DNA of 64,000 nucleotides from Haliclystus octoradiatus (GCA_916610825.1 OU744449.1:27502728-27566727), one strand, 5' to 3'; counted from the stretch's first letter, positions 1-11,913 are shown. Notes: a model not told the origin generated them from the letters alone. Made by a program: numbers and translations.

Positions 1-119
1 CTGGTCAAGTCCTTGGTAAACAATTTCGAATAACCACAAATTCGGATAAATGCAATGAAAACCTTTGACAATTTTGATTTGCACTTAAGCGGGTTAAACT
101 GTATTAAAATATGACATAC

Positions 120-3100
120 CATCATGGAGTTCTTGGTTTGAGCCATTTTTAGCACCTACAAATAACAGAATTGTTTAGTAGTAGTATAGACAGTCACATT
201 ATAGGAATGTGCCGTCCCTCTTACGCTTTACATATTTGCTACACAAAGAACGCCACAAAACACGGTCAGACATAGCTGACAAAGAAACTTTTAAATAACA
301 CAATTCACGATACAAAACATTATGAAAAGATACTACTCTCCCATAGACCCGTCAAAGCATCTCCTTCGGTTGCCAATGAAGGATGTCATGCAGCGGTTGA
401 GGGGCATAAAAAGAATTTAAGAATTGTTTAAAACAATATAGCATCAAAATCAATAAGAAGTTGTTATAGAAGTTAGAAGTTAGATTGTATATAATTAATG
501 CACTAGTCAAATTGACATCAGGACTCTCTGACCCCAGGAAACACCAAAACATATTCATCATTTTAGATACAGCCAAAATATGTTATCATGGTCACCTCTA
601 TACAGCTGTCATCTTTCTATAGTGATGTGATCTAATCAGCCCTGTATATAAAGGCAACCTGCATATGTGGTCAATTTATTTACCTCTCATATAGCTAGTT
701 GTTATATTCAGGTTTGACTGTAATTGTATCTTGTAACAAGATTATTATTTGTGCTTCATGTAGGATGTCCCAAATACACTACGAACGTTACATTGCGTAA
801 ATATTGCGTAGAAGTCGTGTTAACGTTACTTAAATTCGGTTCCATCGCGTAAAAATCGTGTAAAAAAGTCTAATGAAAAATTGCGAATCGCATAAAAATA
901 GCGTTGAAGTAATTGCATCGCGTAAATTCACATAAATAAAATTTTAGATTTTTGAATCAAAACATAATCACGTAAAAATCATGTAGAATTTTTATAACTT
1001 GTGAGCCAATATACTTTCTTTAACGGAATATGTAAATGAGTTCGTAGTGATACATAAGAAAGAGATCAGTTCATAACACTCTACACATACAATAACAAAC
1101 AATATTGTCATACCTCCAGCATCACATTCGATAGCCTGTAATGATGCTGATGCAGATACGTTGATTGTTTTCTTTGAGTTATTTCCTGCAGAATTTTCCT
1201 CTAAAATAGATAACAAATCACATAGTATTAAAATCAAAATTTTTTTTTAATATATATTACCGTAATCAGCAACGGAAATTGCTGGGTTTATTTATCCAAG
1301 TCAATTTATATGTTTGATTTGAAAATGGTTGGTTTGATAAAAAACAAAACTCTCAGAAATTATGCAAAATGCGTTTACCCATTAATAGTACAGTCATTTT
1401 AAGGCCAAATAGACCTCAACCCATCACTAATTGCAACAGAAACTACATTTGCAGTTTCTCGTGTCAAATTTAATGCTTAACAACATATCAAAACTCTAGA
1501 AAAATCTTTTGCGGCGAAATAGCATTATTTCATGTTTAAAGTTGACAAATTTTCATCCAAATTTCTCTTCTCCGCCATGACCACTGACGCCATTATGGCA
1601 GTCAAGACAATACATTCATAATGGCAGTTTGGTCAAAAACGAAGGCGATTATTATTTACTTGCGGTTGTTAGGGCTCTTTTAATACCAATTTACAGAGGA
1701 AAGATGTCACATAAAGGTTTTTGAAGGATAAAACAGCGTAGTGCCAACCTCAAGGTAAGTTACAGTGTTGTGTTTTTATCTAAAGTGGTTATTTTCACCG
1801 TTCACAAAGAAGGGAAAACCTGATGGCGTCATGGCAAATGGCGTTGACATTTGTGTAGATCACCTGGGCAATTAACAAGCTGACGATTATTGCACTCGTC
1901 ATTCATAAAATGTATCCATTATAAGAATAAAAGCAGCTCCGAAAATTTAGCTGTCTATTGCTGTCTTGTTGCATATACCTGTTGGTCATTTGCAGGCTGT
2001 TTATTAAGCTTGAAAATGTCGGATGTCACCCCTCCATCCATGATGTTTTATTACTAAATTTATTGCTATTTTTATATAAATGTTATTTTCTTGAATTTAT
2101 TTTGGCTTGTTTATTGCTATGAAAAGCAGTAAAAGCCTATGGCATATGTCTTTCAAAATAGTATTGCATCAAATTGATATTTAACTCGTCAGACAGTTTT
2201 GGCTTCAATAGTTCAATGTGTAATTTATTGTAATGGATTTTTCAATTTATTGTGTAATCTGCAAGAAACAATTAGATGATAATCAACATGTTGCTACTTT
2301 GGGGCACAAAGGTAGCATAGGGATTAACAAAGCAAGTTTGAAAGAAATGATACCACAATAAATACAGCTACTGGGCAAAAGGTACATGACGAATGCCGAA
2401 GATTGCATTGTAATCCAAACAAAATTATTCAATCAAACCGTCTCGATATAAACATTGATTCTGCAATCTCAAGTAATTTAAAACCACTTAGATCTGGTAC
2501 AAGTGCTTTTAATTTCAAATCAGATTGCCTTTTTTGTGGTAATTATGTCAACATAGAAAAAGAAAGGAAAAGAAAGAGAAAATGGTATGTTGTTCGAACT
2601 ATCGATTTACAAGCAAGCTTGAAGACTGTCTGCGCAGATCGTCAAGATTCTTGGTCAAAAATGGTTCAAACTAGATTTGATAGTGTCCATGATTTACCAG
2701 CAGCAGATGCCATCTATCACAACAGTTGTAGTGTGAATTTCAGAACCAAAAAGGATATTCCTATCAACTTTCAAACAGAAGAACCATTGGCAAAAAGGAA
2801 GAAATCTGGCAGGCCAGCAAGTATTGCAAGAGATATTGCTTTCAGCAAGGTCTGTGATTATATTTTAGAGTATGACGACGAGCAGATTACTGTTACTGAT
2901 TTAATTGCTGTCATGGACACAGAACTTTCCAATTCCAATTCTCAGCCTTATGGTCATACTCATATGAAGTCGAAATTATTAGAACGTTTTGGTAATGAGA
3001 TGATTATTTCAGAAATTAATGGTAAAAGTAACGTAGTAACGTTCAAAAGTACTGCTGATGCTATTTTGAACAAATTTCACTCATCCAATTACAGCAATCA

Positions 3101-6100
3101 AGACTCAGAAAAGGAACATATCATTAAAGCTGCTGCCAAATTCATCCTTAGTGATATCAAATCAGTTGATACTAATTGTCAAGTATATCCAGGTTCATCT
3201 GAAATGAGAGACATAAATGCTTCATTGCAATATCTCCCTTCATCTTTGAAGCTACTACTCGATGGTATTATTTGTAACAAAAAAGCAAAGAAGAAAGTTG
3301 CTTCTATTGGTCAATCAATAATGCAAGCTGCTCGACCTCGTGTATTATTGGCACCACTCCAAATTGGCCTAGGTGTTCAATTACATCACCATTTTGCGTC
3401 TAGGTTCTTAATTGATTCTTTGCATGCTCATGGCTTTTGCAGTTCATATAATGAAGTGCAAAAATTCAATAGAAATGCTGCAGTCTATGGTGGTATTGAT
3501 ATACACAATCACAATGGTAAATTTTTACAATATGTTGCAGATAACGTAGACCATAACATTGTTACATTAGATGGTCATGATACCTTCCATGGCATGGGAA
3601 TGATTGCTACTGTCACTCCAGCTGTATATTCAAACCTTTTTGTACCACGTCTTTTTATACCAAACAAAGATATTATTGACATTGGTAAAGTTTCTATTAG
3701 ATACCCACAACCACAGCGAGCTAAAACAATTTTTTTATATAAAAAGCTCACAATTCCTCAAGTGCCCGACAGTACTTCTAATTTAGACTTACTTTGGAGA
3801 GTTTCAATGATTTTTGATGAGCACATTCTTTCTTGGGCTGGTTTTTTTAAAAGTTTTTTATTTGGGGACTATCCAGGAGTGTCATCATTTAAATTTTTAC
3901 CGATGCTTGATTTGAAATCAACTGATCCCGTTTGTATTTATTCATGTTTAACATTTATTGCTGATCATGCAAAGAGACATGGTTTAACACCCATTGTAAC
4001 TTTTGACCAACCTCTATGGTGGAAGGCTATCAATATTGTTGCATGTGAGGAACCTACTAGTAGTTTAAATGACATCATATTACGTATTGGTGGTTTCCAT
4101 GCTGAAATGAGTTATATTGGTGCAATTGGACATTTGATGAATGGGTCAGGTCTAACAGAAATATTAGAATTAATTTATGCACCCAATGCTGTGATCCATA
4201 TGATGACCGGCAAAGCTATAAGTCGGGGAGTGAGAGCTCACATATTATGTCAAAAAAAAGTATTCAGACGTTTTTGTTGTATTTGATGGCTATCATGGTG
4301 CTTCTGTCAAAGGTGCAACACAAAGCAGCCGAGCAAAGGGTAAATCGTGTACTGACATCATTTTTACTGGTGAAACACATCTCACTGTCACAAAAGAGTC
4401 TTTTTTAACAAACACTTCAAACAAACAATCTTTTATATTATTGCTTAGTCAAAAGTTAAGTGCCAATGGAATTGTAACAGCACATGCTGCAGATGATGCA
4501 GATTTATTAATTGTCAAAACCGCAATAGCAAGAGCACGTTTAAAGAACACTACATTAGTTGGTGATGACACTGATCTTATCATTTTACTTTTATACTATT
4601 CTTCACCTGACTTACACAAACTATTTTTTAGACCTGAGCCAAAAGCAAAAACTAAGATACACCGTTCGTGGGATATCAAGGCAGTCACTGCTTCACTCGG
4701 ACCTGATATTTGTAAAAATATTCTTTTAACCCATGCTATTCTAGGATGTGACACAACGTCGCGATTATTTGGAATTGGAAAGGCAGCTGCATTGAAGTTA
4801 TTTATCAAGTCCGCATATTTTCGCAAACAATCCTTAATTTTTAACACTAGCAGCAGTACAATGGATCAAGTTATAGAGGCTGGAGAAAGGATGGTGTCAT
4901 GTCTATATGGAGGTGAAGAAGGATGCAGTCTCAATGATTTGAGATATCATAAATATTCAGATAAAGTCACACATCTTTCAAAACAGCTGCATCCTAAACA
5001 GTTACCCCCCACTTCTGCAGCAGCTGCTAATCATAGCCTTCGTGTGTTTTATCAAGTTGAGGTATGGAGGAATAACGACGACATAGACCCTTCCAACTGG
5101 GGATGGTACCTTCAAGACAATAATTTTAAACCTGTGCTAACATCTTTACCACCAGCTCCTGATGAACTTTTGAAAATAATTCGTTGTTCCTGCGCTACTG
5201 GTTGTACAACTAAACGATGTAATTGTAAGCGGCACAACCTTCCATGCACTTCTGCTTGCGGACAATGCAAAGGTGTAGCATGTGCAAATTCAATGAAAAC
5301 AGACAGTAACGAAGTACTCGATACATAACTTTATTATAAATAATTGTTAAATAGGAAGAAAATCTGATTAGAATATTCTTTGAGACAATAGAAGTCTTCA
5401 AGATTTGATTATACTTTATTTCATTGCATTTATTTTTCTATATTTTCTTCAGGTTCAATCTGCGGGTTGTAAAAGATTGTTGTCATGTAGTGAATATCTC
5501 TGTGATTATGTAGCAACTCAATGTATTATGTATAGGCTATATGAGTTAATAGTTCATGCTATTTTTGAAATTAATGTTCTATTCCTCTTATTTATTTCTA
5601 ATTTACCTATTATGTTAATAAAATGCACATCGCGAATGCTTGTTTGTCTCATTTTAATGTACACCTGCTTTGTCCTAATCTGTAGCCTCGTTTTGAGGAT
5701 TTCTTTTGTTGCCGATGTAAATCATTTTTATTTATTTAATATGACTCCAATCATCCAGACTCGTAACATCAAGTGTTATTTTGTCATATTTCAATACCTG
5801 GGTATGCTAAACATGGGTAACCTCACTTTCATGCTAATACAGAAGTAACTAAAACTAAATTGCGCAATTGGGCTATTTCGCCGCAAAAGATTTTTCTAGA
5901 GTTTTGATATGTTATTAAGCATTAAATTTGACACTAGAAACTGCAAAAATAATTTCTGTTGCAATTAGTGGTGGGTCATTTCATATAATGACTGTACTAT
6001 AACAACACTGCAGCAAATACATTTTTGTAAACATTTGCAAACTGTATCAAGTATCATACCAATATGGAACTCATTACCAGGATCATTATTTAATGCTCCT

Positions 6101-9100
6101 TTTGTTACTTTTAAATCAAATCAATCAAATCAATTTGGTCAACCAGATAATTATCTTACTGTACAAGTAAGAATTCGTAAATGTTGCTTTAAGATTTTTC
6201 GGGTGAAATGTTTTCACAGCTGAATATTTTGGGGGACCTATTCCTATAAAATATGATAAAAGCTACACCTTTTTACTCATCTTCAAAAGAAAAGAATGCA
6301 AACATTTTTTTTTCTGATTATAAAAACTTGAATGCAACTATTTCTTTCCCTTCCTTTTGAATGCAGTTCATTCCTACCTTTTCAGTCCCAGAATCGCCCA
6401 TTTTATCAAACCCTGTTTGGTTGAAATTATATATTTGTTGAGTAAAATTTTGGTCATCACTAGATTGCACGCAAACTAATTTCCAGACTAAGTTGTTTTT
6501 TGTAGGATTAAACTTAAGCTGGGTCATTAATGAATTATTTTGCATTTTTGTTCATATCAATTATTCCTAATTAAAACAGATTACAGTGAGCACGATTCAT
6601 AAAAGATTACAAAGCTACAATGTCAATAATTTCTTCTATGCATAAAAGTTGTAAATTTGTGGAATTTAAATAAATTATTTTTCTTACCAATAGCATCGTA
6701 GATCTCATCATTTGGATCAAGACCAATTGGAAATGGATCACCGGCGCTTGTGTCTGAACTGCTACATGGTTCATCTTTCTTCTTTCCTTTTTCTGCTGAC
6801 AGCCTGCGTAGCATTTCACTTTGTTCTTTAGAAAACTTTTGAGCACATATTGGTTCCAATATGGCCATCCATTTTTTTACTTCTTCTTCAGCGCCAACAA
6901 TAAACTACAAAGAAATAATAAAAATTTAGCTAAAATACAACAAGTAAGGATTAATAGTACGTTGAAATGATATATTTTGGTTCGTCAGAAATCGCACATA
7001 TCTCCATGTAGGCCTATGATTGAAATTGCAGTACACCAGCGTGTGTGAGTGTGTGTCTGTGTGTGTGTGTGTGTGTATGTAAACTGTTTTAGTTTGTGAA
7101 TTACAAAATATTTGATACATACAACCATAATGAGCCAGCGTCTGGAAACCTCAACTTTTTTTATAAATGTTTGAGCAATTTTATGACATGAATGTGTATA
7201 ATTCAAATTTTATTTTCATATTTTCGTTATGATTTTAACCGTGTAAATCTTTTTATACTTTATTGGACGCTGCAGATAGGCCTAACCGAGTGTGGACAAA
7301 GTGCGAGCCAGTGAGCCATGAAATCTTGTGAGCTATGAAAACATTCGATGCGAGCAATACAGAAATATGTGAGCCATGACCACATTGAATGCTAGCCATT
7401 ATCAAATTATGCGAGCCATGTTGATACTTTGGTTATACAGAATTTTGTAAGATTTACACATAATATTTTGGATTTGTAGCTTTTCGACATAATAGCTTGC
7501 TGGCTCGCACTTTGTCCACACTCTGCCTAACCACATGAGCTATAAATTGGTTTGCTTGGACACGAGAACTGAACAGCTGTAACATTATTATGTACATCAA
7601 ATTGAAATTACAATGAGCTTTTTCACACCAAAGTTAATTACAAACGGAAAATACATTGTGTGTGTACTGACGGCAAATTGAACGACGGCATCCCACATGT
7701 ATCTTCAACATTCCACCACTGAGTGGCTGAGATACTGGTCCACAAAGTCCGATAATGTTAGGAAACCTGGAAACTTTATTACGGAAAGCTAAGGAAATCA
7801 TAACAAAAAGATAAAATGCAAAATATGAAGTAAAACTTATCGAATTGTTCTTAAAAACAGGAAAATTAAAATTTCAATTCAACTATCAGAAATGAATTGA
7901 GTGTTCAATATTCCAATATTTCAATCTTATATTTTATGTACAGTCAAACCTGTCATAACGGTCACCTCTTTAAAGCAGCCACATGTCTATAGTGGTCACT
8001 CTTCCAATGTCTAAAATAGTATTTTCTATTGAATCAAACCTGTATATAAAGGTCACCTGTCTATAATGGTCAATTTATCTACCTCTTGTAGCTGACCGTT
8101 ATATACAGGTTTCACTGTATGTAATCTTGAAATATGGCTGCTGAATAGATTTTAGATTCTTTTAGGTTATATACAGGTTTTACGGTAATTGAAATTGTTT
8201 CAATATTCCAGGTCATCATTAAATATTGAAGGTGAATCCTTCAGTCTAATAATGCTGTATGCAAACATCGATCATAAAAACAAAGAAATGTTTGATGACA
8301 AATAAAATATGCAGACTATACCTGATAATGATCCCGTTTACAATTTCTTGGTTTTAACGAGAAACCAAAACGTTTTTCTTTACTTGGTCCAAATAACTTC
8401 ATATTATAGCCAGGTAATATGATGACCCCCTTTTCTTTATCGTCATTCTCAGATCGGAAATAAAATAAAAAGTGTTCTTTTACAACACAAAATCTTTTAT
8501 TCCAATTAGAAAATAATTTCTTTTTATGTTTGTATAATGTACCTGTAATAAAAACCAATACAGTCAAACCGGTTATAACCGGTTATAACGGTCACCTCTA
8601 TACACCACACAGGTGAAGTACAATGAATTGAACATCTGAGTTGCAGGAAAAATCAGGATATTCTAGCTTGAAAGTGTTTCCTAACATTACTTAAATGTGC
8701 AGGTAACTGCGGTAAGTCACGGTGAAGCACGGCAAACTGTCCATGAACCCTTTATTCATATGATCTTTCTCACCCTACAAACCTTCATGAACAGTTCATA
8801 AACTTATTCTACAGAGGTACTTTGCATTCATATCTTAAATTGCATTAAATTAATAACATACCAGATAGTAAACAATCTTCTAATATTTGATTTGGTGTAA
8901 AATGATTCAGTTCTTTCGTTCGAGATTTTAATAATTCATAAGCCAGTTCATCTTCTTCTGTTGCCTTCGTTACAGATGGATCTTTGGCTTTGTCTTCATT
9001 TTTTTCTTGGCTTTTAAAATGGGATTCACATGAATCATAATCTCCGTCTGGTCCTTCTTGGTAAACGTTTTCAGGTACTACATGATCAGCAGAATCTGGT

Positions 9101-10396
9101 ATTTCGTAAACATCTGTAAAAATATTAACAAAATTACTTGTAGGGAAACGACTGAATGACAATTAGATAGATCATATATTTCAAACAATTGTGTTACTGC
9201 TATACGAGAAAACTTTAAAAATCTTTATAAATCCATTTCTACCTGGTTTTGCCTCGCTGCCAGTTTCTTTTATGCCTCCCATTGTACTAGTAGCAGATGG
9301 AGTTATGCAAGCTCCCATGGCAACATAGCTAGAAGAATTGGTGCATTCTTTCCTTTCATTATGTTCACTACCTGGAGACAAAAAATAATATAACCAACTG
9401 AATTCCTTATATAATTTTCAATTAATATAATTATAATAGGTGGCATATTAATATAATTTGTTGTGGTGTTGATCTTTGAATAGGGAAATGTTGGGCAAAC
9501 ACGATTAAAAACCTTTCATGATTCGTCAGGCATTCAGCACACAGGCTAATGGAGCTCATCGGGACAAGTTGTCCCTTCACATTAAATAAATAAAAGAGTT
9601 TGACCGCAAAACTAGTAACTGTGTCAATCTGTGATGTCACGTCTGGATCTGCTTCACACGTCACTGTCTCCGCACAATTTTATACAAAATCATGTCATGT
9701 GAGGTTGCAATCCGTTGCATCTGATTGGGTATTCCCGTTTTCAGGAATGAACAACGACTTTAAAAGTAAGAAGTTCCTGTGCCGTGACTCTCAGTTTCAT
9801 GGAACAGAACATGGAACACAGGCTCTTGCCTATGTAATGGAATGTTTCATTAATATTAATTAGCTTGTTTAGTTTGTATTATTATTATTATTATCTGTCC
9901 CTTGTGGATTCATGATAGACTTTTCCCTGTGAAATAATGTGAACATGTTGACAATTGTGCTTTCGTAAACATAATGTAGTAATTGGTGGTAACCGCCTAC
10001 TATTGTCATTGTAATTAGATTATATTGCTATTGTAGCTTGAGACTTGCGCCGTCCTGACCTTATAAATAGATAGCCATGTTGTAAATGTGAATCTAGGGA
10101 GAGTGAGAGTGACGTCCTTATTGAGTATCTCAACATATATTTATTTTATATTTCATAAATAGAAATCTTACTTTGATTAGAGCAGACATGGTCATCGTAC
10201 AGAGGCTCAGAAACAGGGATTGATTGCACGCTTTGTCTGCTAGATTGCATTGTTGATAAACGAGATCTTGCATCTGACAATCCAGGCATAAGATCTAGCA
10301 TCATGTCTATTCGTTCGATCAGTTCTTCTTGTTCCATGCGACATGTCGCAGATAAATTTTCCTTCAGCAACGATATTGATAGGAATCCTGAAACCG
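120..10396 (-). CDS. SKAP-like PH-domain adaptor (partial, 7 coding exons)
   Basis: Coding exons in transcript order: 10172-10396, 9243-9371, 8862-9113, 8322-8542, 6688-6904, 1114-1200, 120-155. All have AG/GT borders and the phases agree, giving 389 residues so far. The N-terminal exon resembles the SKAP dimerisation helix (LLKENLS followed by EELIERI). The next exons carry tyrosine motifs (DVYEIP, ENVYQEG). A PH domain follows across 8322-8542 and 6688-6904, with WNKRFCVV, KGVIILPGYNMKLFG and a closing helix with the conserved tryptophan (EEEVKKWMAIL). Next comes DEIYDAI, matching the EIYEEL region of SKAP2. In the family, these adaptors link Src kinases to integrin and actin control through a C-terminal SH3. 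That domain would lie beyond the left edge and is not seen. The start codon was not found; a weak candidate ATG lies near 11148 on the minus strand. AFAP is the main alternative, but it has two PH domains. Confidence 0.72.
180..410. repeat. dispersed repeat, GTGCCGTCCCTC family, copy 1
   Basis: This stretch shares its opening (a GTGCCGTCCCTC core near 209) and its later part (CTCCTTCGGTTGCC and CATGCAGC) with 19105-19385. Shorter pieces of the opening recur at 29618 and 36706. I do not recognise the family. It lies in an intron of the SKAP-like gene. Confidence 0.6.
570..722. mobile_element. pogo-like MITE, diverged copy
   Basis: A diverged member of the family whose ends read CAGTCAAACCTGT and its complement. 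It contains GGTCACCTCTATACAG, CCTGTATATAAAGGC and a closing CAGGTTTGACTGTA. The best intact copy is at 7941-8117. Confidence 0.6.
777..1049. mobile_element. CACTA-like non-autonomous element
   Basis: The ends read CACTACGAAC and GTTCGTAGTG, perfect terminal inverted repeats beginning with CACTA. They are flanked by the 3-bp direct repeat ATA (774-776 and 1050-1052). Inside are several degenerate copies of a GCGTAAA/CGTGTAAA motif, resembling the subterminal repeats of EnSpm/CACTA elements. It is 273 bp with no coding capacity, and sits in an intron of the SKAP-like gene. Confidence 0.6.
1386..1523 (+). repeat. left terminal inverted repeat of the Academ-like element
   Basis: It pairs with the complement of 5872-5999. 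The two arms are nearly identical from ACTAATTGCAACAGAA through TTTTGCGGCGAAATAGC. They differ by roughly a 10-base length change near the outer end and scattered substitutions. Confidence 0.85.
2233..5328 (+). pseudogene. transposase: Zn fingers, XPG/FEN-like nuclease, CXC domain
   Basis: Open reading runs from an ATG at 2233 (CVICKKQL zinc-binding start). It continues mainly in 2403-4286 and then to a stop at 5326-5328. Two frame changes are visible, one near 2345-2365 and one in the A-run near 4253-4262, so this copy looks broken. Order of parts: a treble-clef-like unit (CVIC with HDEC); a second one (CLFCGN with YHNSC); a long middle region; then an XPG/FEN-like nuclease with the acidic motifs VVFDGY (about 4273), AADDADLLIV, VGDDTDLIILL and GCDTTSRLFGIGK, the last reading as a helix-hairpin-helix-like segment. 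The protein ends in a Tesmin/TSO1-type CXC cysteine cluster (CSCATGCTTKRCNCKRH and following). Similar uncharacterised proteins are common in invertebrate genomes. Nuclease activity is inferred from motifs only. Confidence 0.75.
5872..5999 (-). repeat. right terminal inverted repeat of the Academ-like element
   Basis: Reverse complement of 1386-1523, beginning GCTATTTCGCCGCAAAAG and ending AATGACTGTACTA. The 5329-5871 stretch inside it is the 3' non-coding part of the element, where I see nothing else. Confidence 0.85.
7033..7080. repeat. GT microsatellite
   Basis: A GT-rich simple repeat, partly interrupted, in an intron of the SKAP-like gene. Confidence 0.85.
7288..7524. mobile_element. 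hAT-like MITE with 8-bp target duplication
   Basis: The terminal inverted repeats are about 24 bp: GAGTGTGGACAAAGTGCGAG at the left and its complement at the right. They are flanked by a perfect 8-bp direct repeat, GCCTAACC (7280-7287 and 7525-7532), the duplication length of hAT elements. The interior repeats GCGAGCCATG-like words and has no coding capacity. Confidence 0.75.
7941..8117. mobile_element. pogo-like MITE, intact copy
   Basis: It runs from CAGTCAAACCTGTCATAACG to CAGGTTTCACTG with TA on both sides, so it looks like a TA-targeted pogo/Tc1-mariner type MITE of about 177 bp. The same family recurs at 570, 8561, 23218, 25670, 36795, 47203, 47663, 48315, 51549 and 63713. Confidence 0.75.
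8561..8606. mobile_element. pogo-like MITE, one end only
   Basis: Only the CAGTCAAACC end and the following GGTCACCTCTATAC word are present, with a short internal duplication (CCGGTTATAA twice). It lies just upstream of the acceptor of the first PH-domain exon of the SKAP-like gene. Confidence 0.6.
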
Positions 10397-11913
10397 CTAT
10401 AAATAAATAAATAAAAAGCTATAAATAAATAAATAAATAAATTTATTTATTACTATGTCATTAAGTAGGCTATGCCCATAAAAAAATTCAAAAAATATAA
10501 ATCCGCTTGTCCAAAAGTCTGGTCAAAATCCATCTACTCAAACAATATAAAAATATAAAACTACTAAAACATTTCTTAGAGTTGCAACTCTGGCCGTCAC
10601 ACGACTTTTTGTTTTGGCAGCAATACCATGACCATCTGTCGTACTTTGCAGACTGGGCTGCTCCCAGTCTGCAGATAATGGCAGTTTTCGCCGAGATCTC
10701 GGGTGCGCAACAGCAAATACTTTGTTGACGTTTGACCGTAAAATATCTAAATATCGTTGAATCTCGGGTGCGCCATTGCCATAATCTGCAGACTGGGGCT
10801 GCTCCCTAGGACATGAAGTATCACTCTACGGCGAAGAGGGTGCATGGAAAAAGAAGAGAAGAGAGACTGTAAATTATTCTAAATTAAAATTCATAAATTA
10901 ATAATTTATTCAACTCTTATGAGTCAGGCCCAGTATTGTAAGCTTGTAGCCTAAAGTTCTATAATATAGGTAGGCCTAGGCATGGTAGGCTACACTGACA
11001 TAGAATTGGCATAATAAGGGTTAGCCTAATCATAGTCACTATGGCCTAATCCACAAAACAAAATAATGGCGAAATTAATACAGCCTTTTCTCAATAGCAT
11101 CATTCGATCTACAGCGACTGAGGCCATCGTTTTGATCAAACTGGAACTCCATCAATGAGTAGGCCTAGGCCTACCTAAAATTTGTCATCATATTTGAGAA
11201 AAACACAGCCAGGGAATTCACACTTTAGGTACCGTGCTAGATCCTACAATTATGAAATTGGACATAATTTATCCATCTGGATAGTAATTATGCGGGAGGA
11301 TATCAAGCCTTTCTGTCATATTAGAAACTACAACAAACAATTCAATGGTTGAAAAGAGCAACGAGGAGAACAGACAGAAAGACATTGACCGTAGACGTCA
11401 ACTTTTTTATTTCAAACAAATGCAGCAGGCGATATCAAACCTTTCAAAAGCGTGTACACTTCCCTTTCCTCGACAACCATGGTTTTAAAAAGATTTTTAA
11501 AACTGACCAGAAATTTCAATATAAATATCAAAGTTCATGTGTCCATTTCTCTATTTCTCCATCTTGTCAATTCTCAACTTTGATTATCTCCACTTCAAAG
11601 AAATCAGCGCCCCTAAACTTCCTTGTTTCGAAAGGAGTAAAAAAGGGGGTAGGGAAACTTGAACACTACTGGAAATAGAATATGGATATACAAGAATTAA
11701 AAGTGATGTTTATTCACATTTTATAAACATCTTTATCGAATATATTAATAATTTAATTTCATATTAAACGCTTCAAAGCAATAAGAGCCATTTTAATGAA
11801 AGGGATTATGTTGATAACAGCCCCTCCGAATGATGTCATAGCGATCCCCAAAGTGATGATGTTGTTGTTGTCTAATCGCATTTCATTTTGATCATTCAAG
11901 TTTGTATTTTAAA
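10397..11913. promoter_or_regulatory. divergent region between SKAP-like gene and FLII
   Basis: This separates the first placed exon of the SKAP-like gene (minus) from the FLII start codon (plus). It must hold the SKAP-like 5' exon(s), since the exon at 10396 begins in mid-codon, together with both promoters. I see AAAT/ATTT-rich simple sequence at 10400-10450, a small inverted-repeat element at 10666-10794, several TAGGCCTA palindromes (10970, 11160) and no convincing TATA box. The open frame at 11349-11678 has no recognisable features and I do not call it a gene. Confidence 0.5.
10666..10794. repeat. short inverted repeat, AGTCTGCAGAT arms
   Basis: The arms are 10666-10683 (AGTCTGCAGATAATGGCA) and 10777-10794 (its complement with one mismatch). 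Related GGGCTGCTCCC words sit just outside both arms, and ATCTCGGGTGCGC occurs twice as a direct repeat inside. It is probably a small MITE, with no family assigned. Confidence 0.5.

Larger units (their letters stand above)
1386..5999 (+). mobile_element. TIR DNA transposon with XPG/FEN-like nuclease (Academ-like)
   Basis: A 4614-bp element bounded by long terminal inverted repeats: left about 1386-1523, right about 5872-5999, ends starting TAGTACAGTCATT. It is flanked by TAA on both sides (1383-1385 and 6000-6002), consistent with a 3-bp target duplication. It encodes one transposase-like protein, described separately. It lies in antisense orientation within the intron between exons 6688-6904 and 1114-1200 of the SKAP-like gene. 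The XPG-type nuclease, long TIRs and short duplication best fit the Academ superfamily (X-type). That assignment rests on recall of the family description and is not a search result. Kolobok or Harbinger would be alternatives by duplication size, but not by protein. Confidence 0.75.

Noticed and set aside
5405-5848. 147-residue hydrophobic open frame in the 3' part of the transposon
   Set aside because: No recognisable motif, AT-driven Phe/Leu/Ile/Tyr content, and it lies in the non-coding segment before the right TIR.
7033-7120. Short minus-strand open frames rich in Thr-His
   Set aside because: They are translations of the GT microsatellite.
11349-11678. 109-residue open frame upstream of FLII
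   Set aside because: No family resemblance and no splice or promoter context; plausible only as a chance frame.
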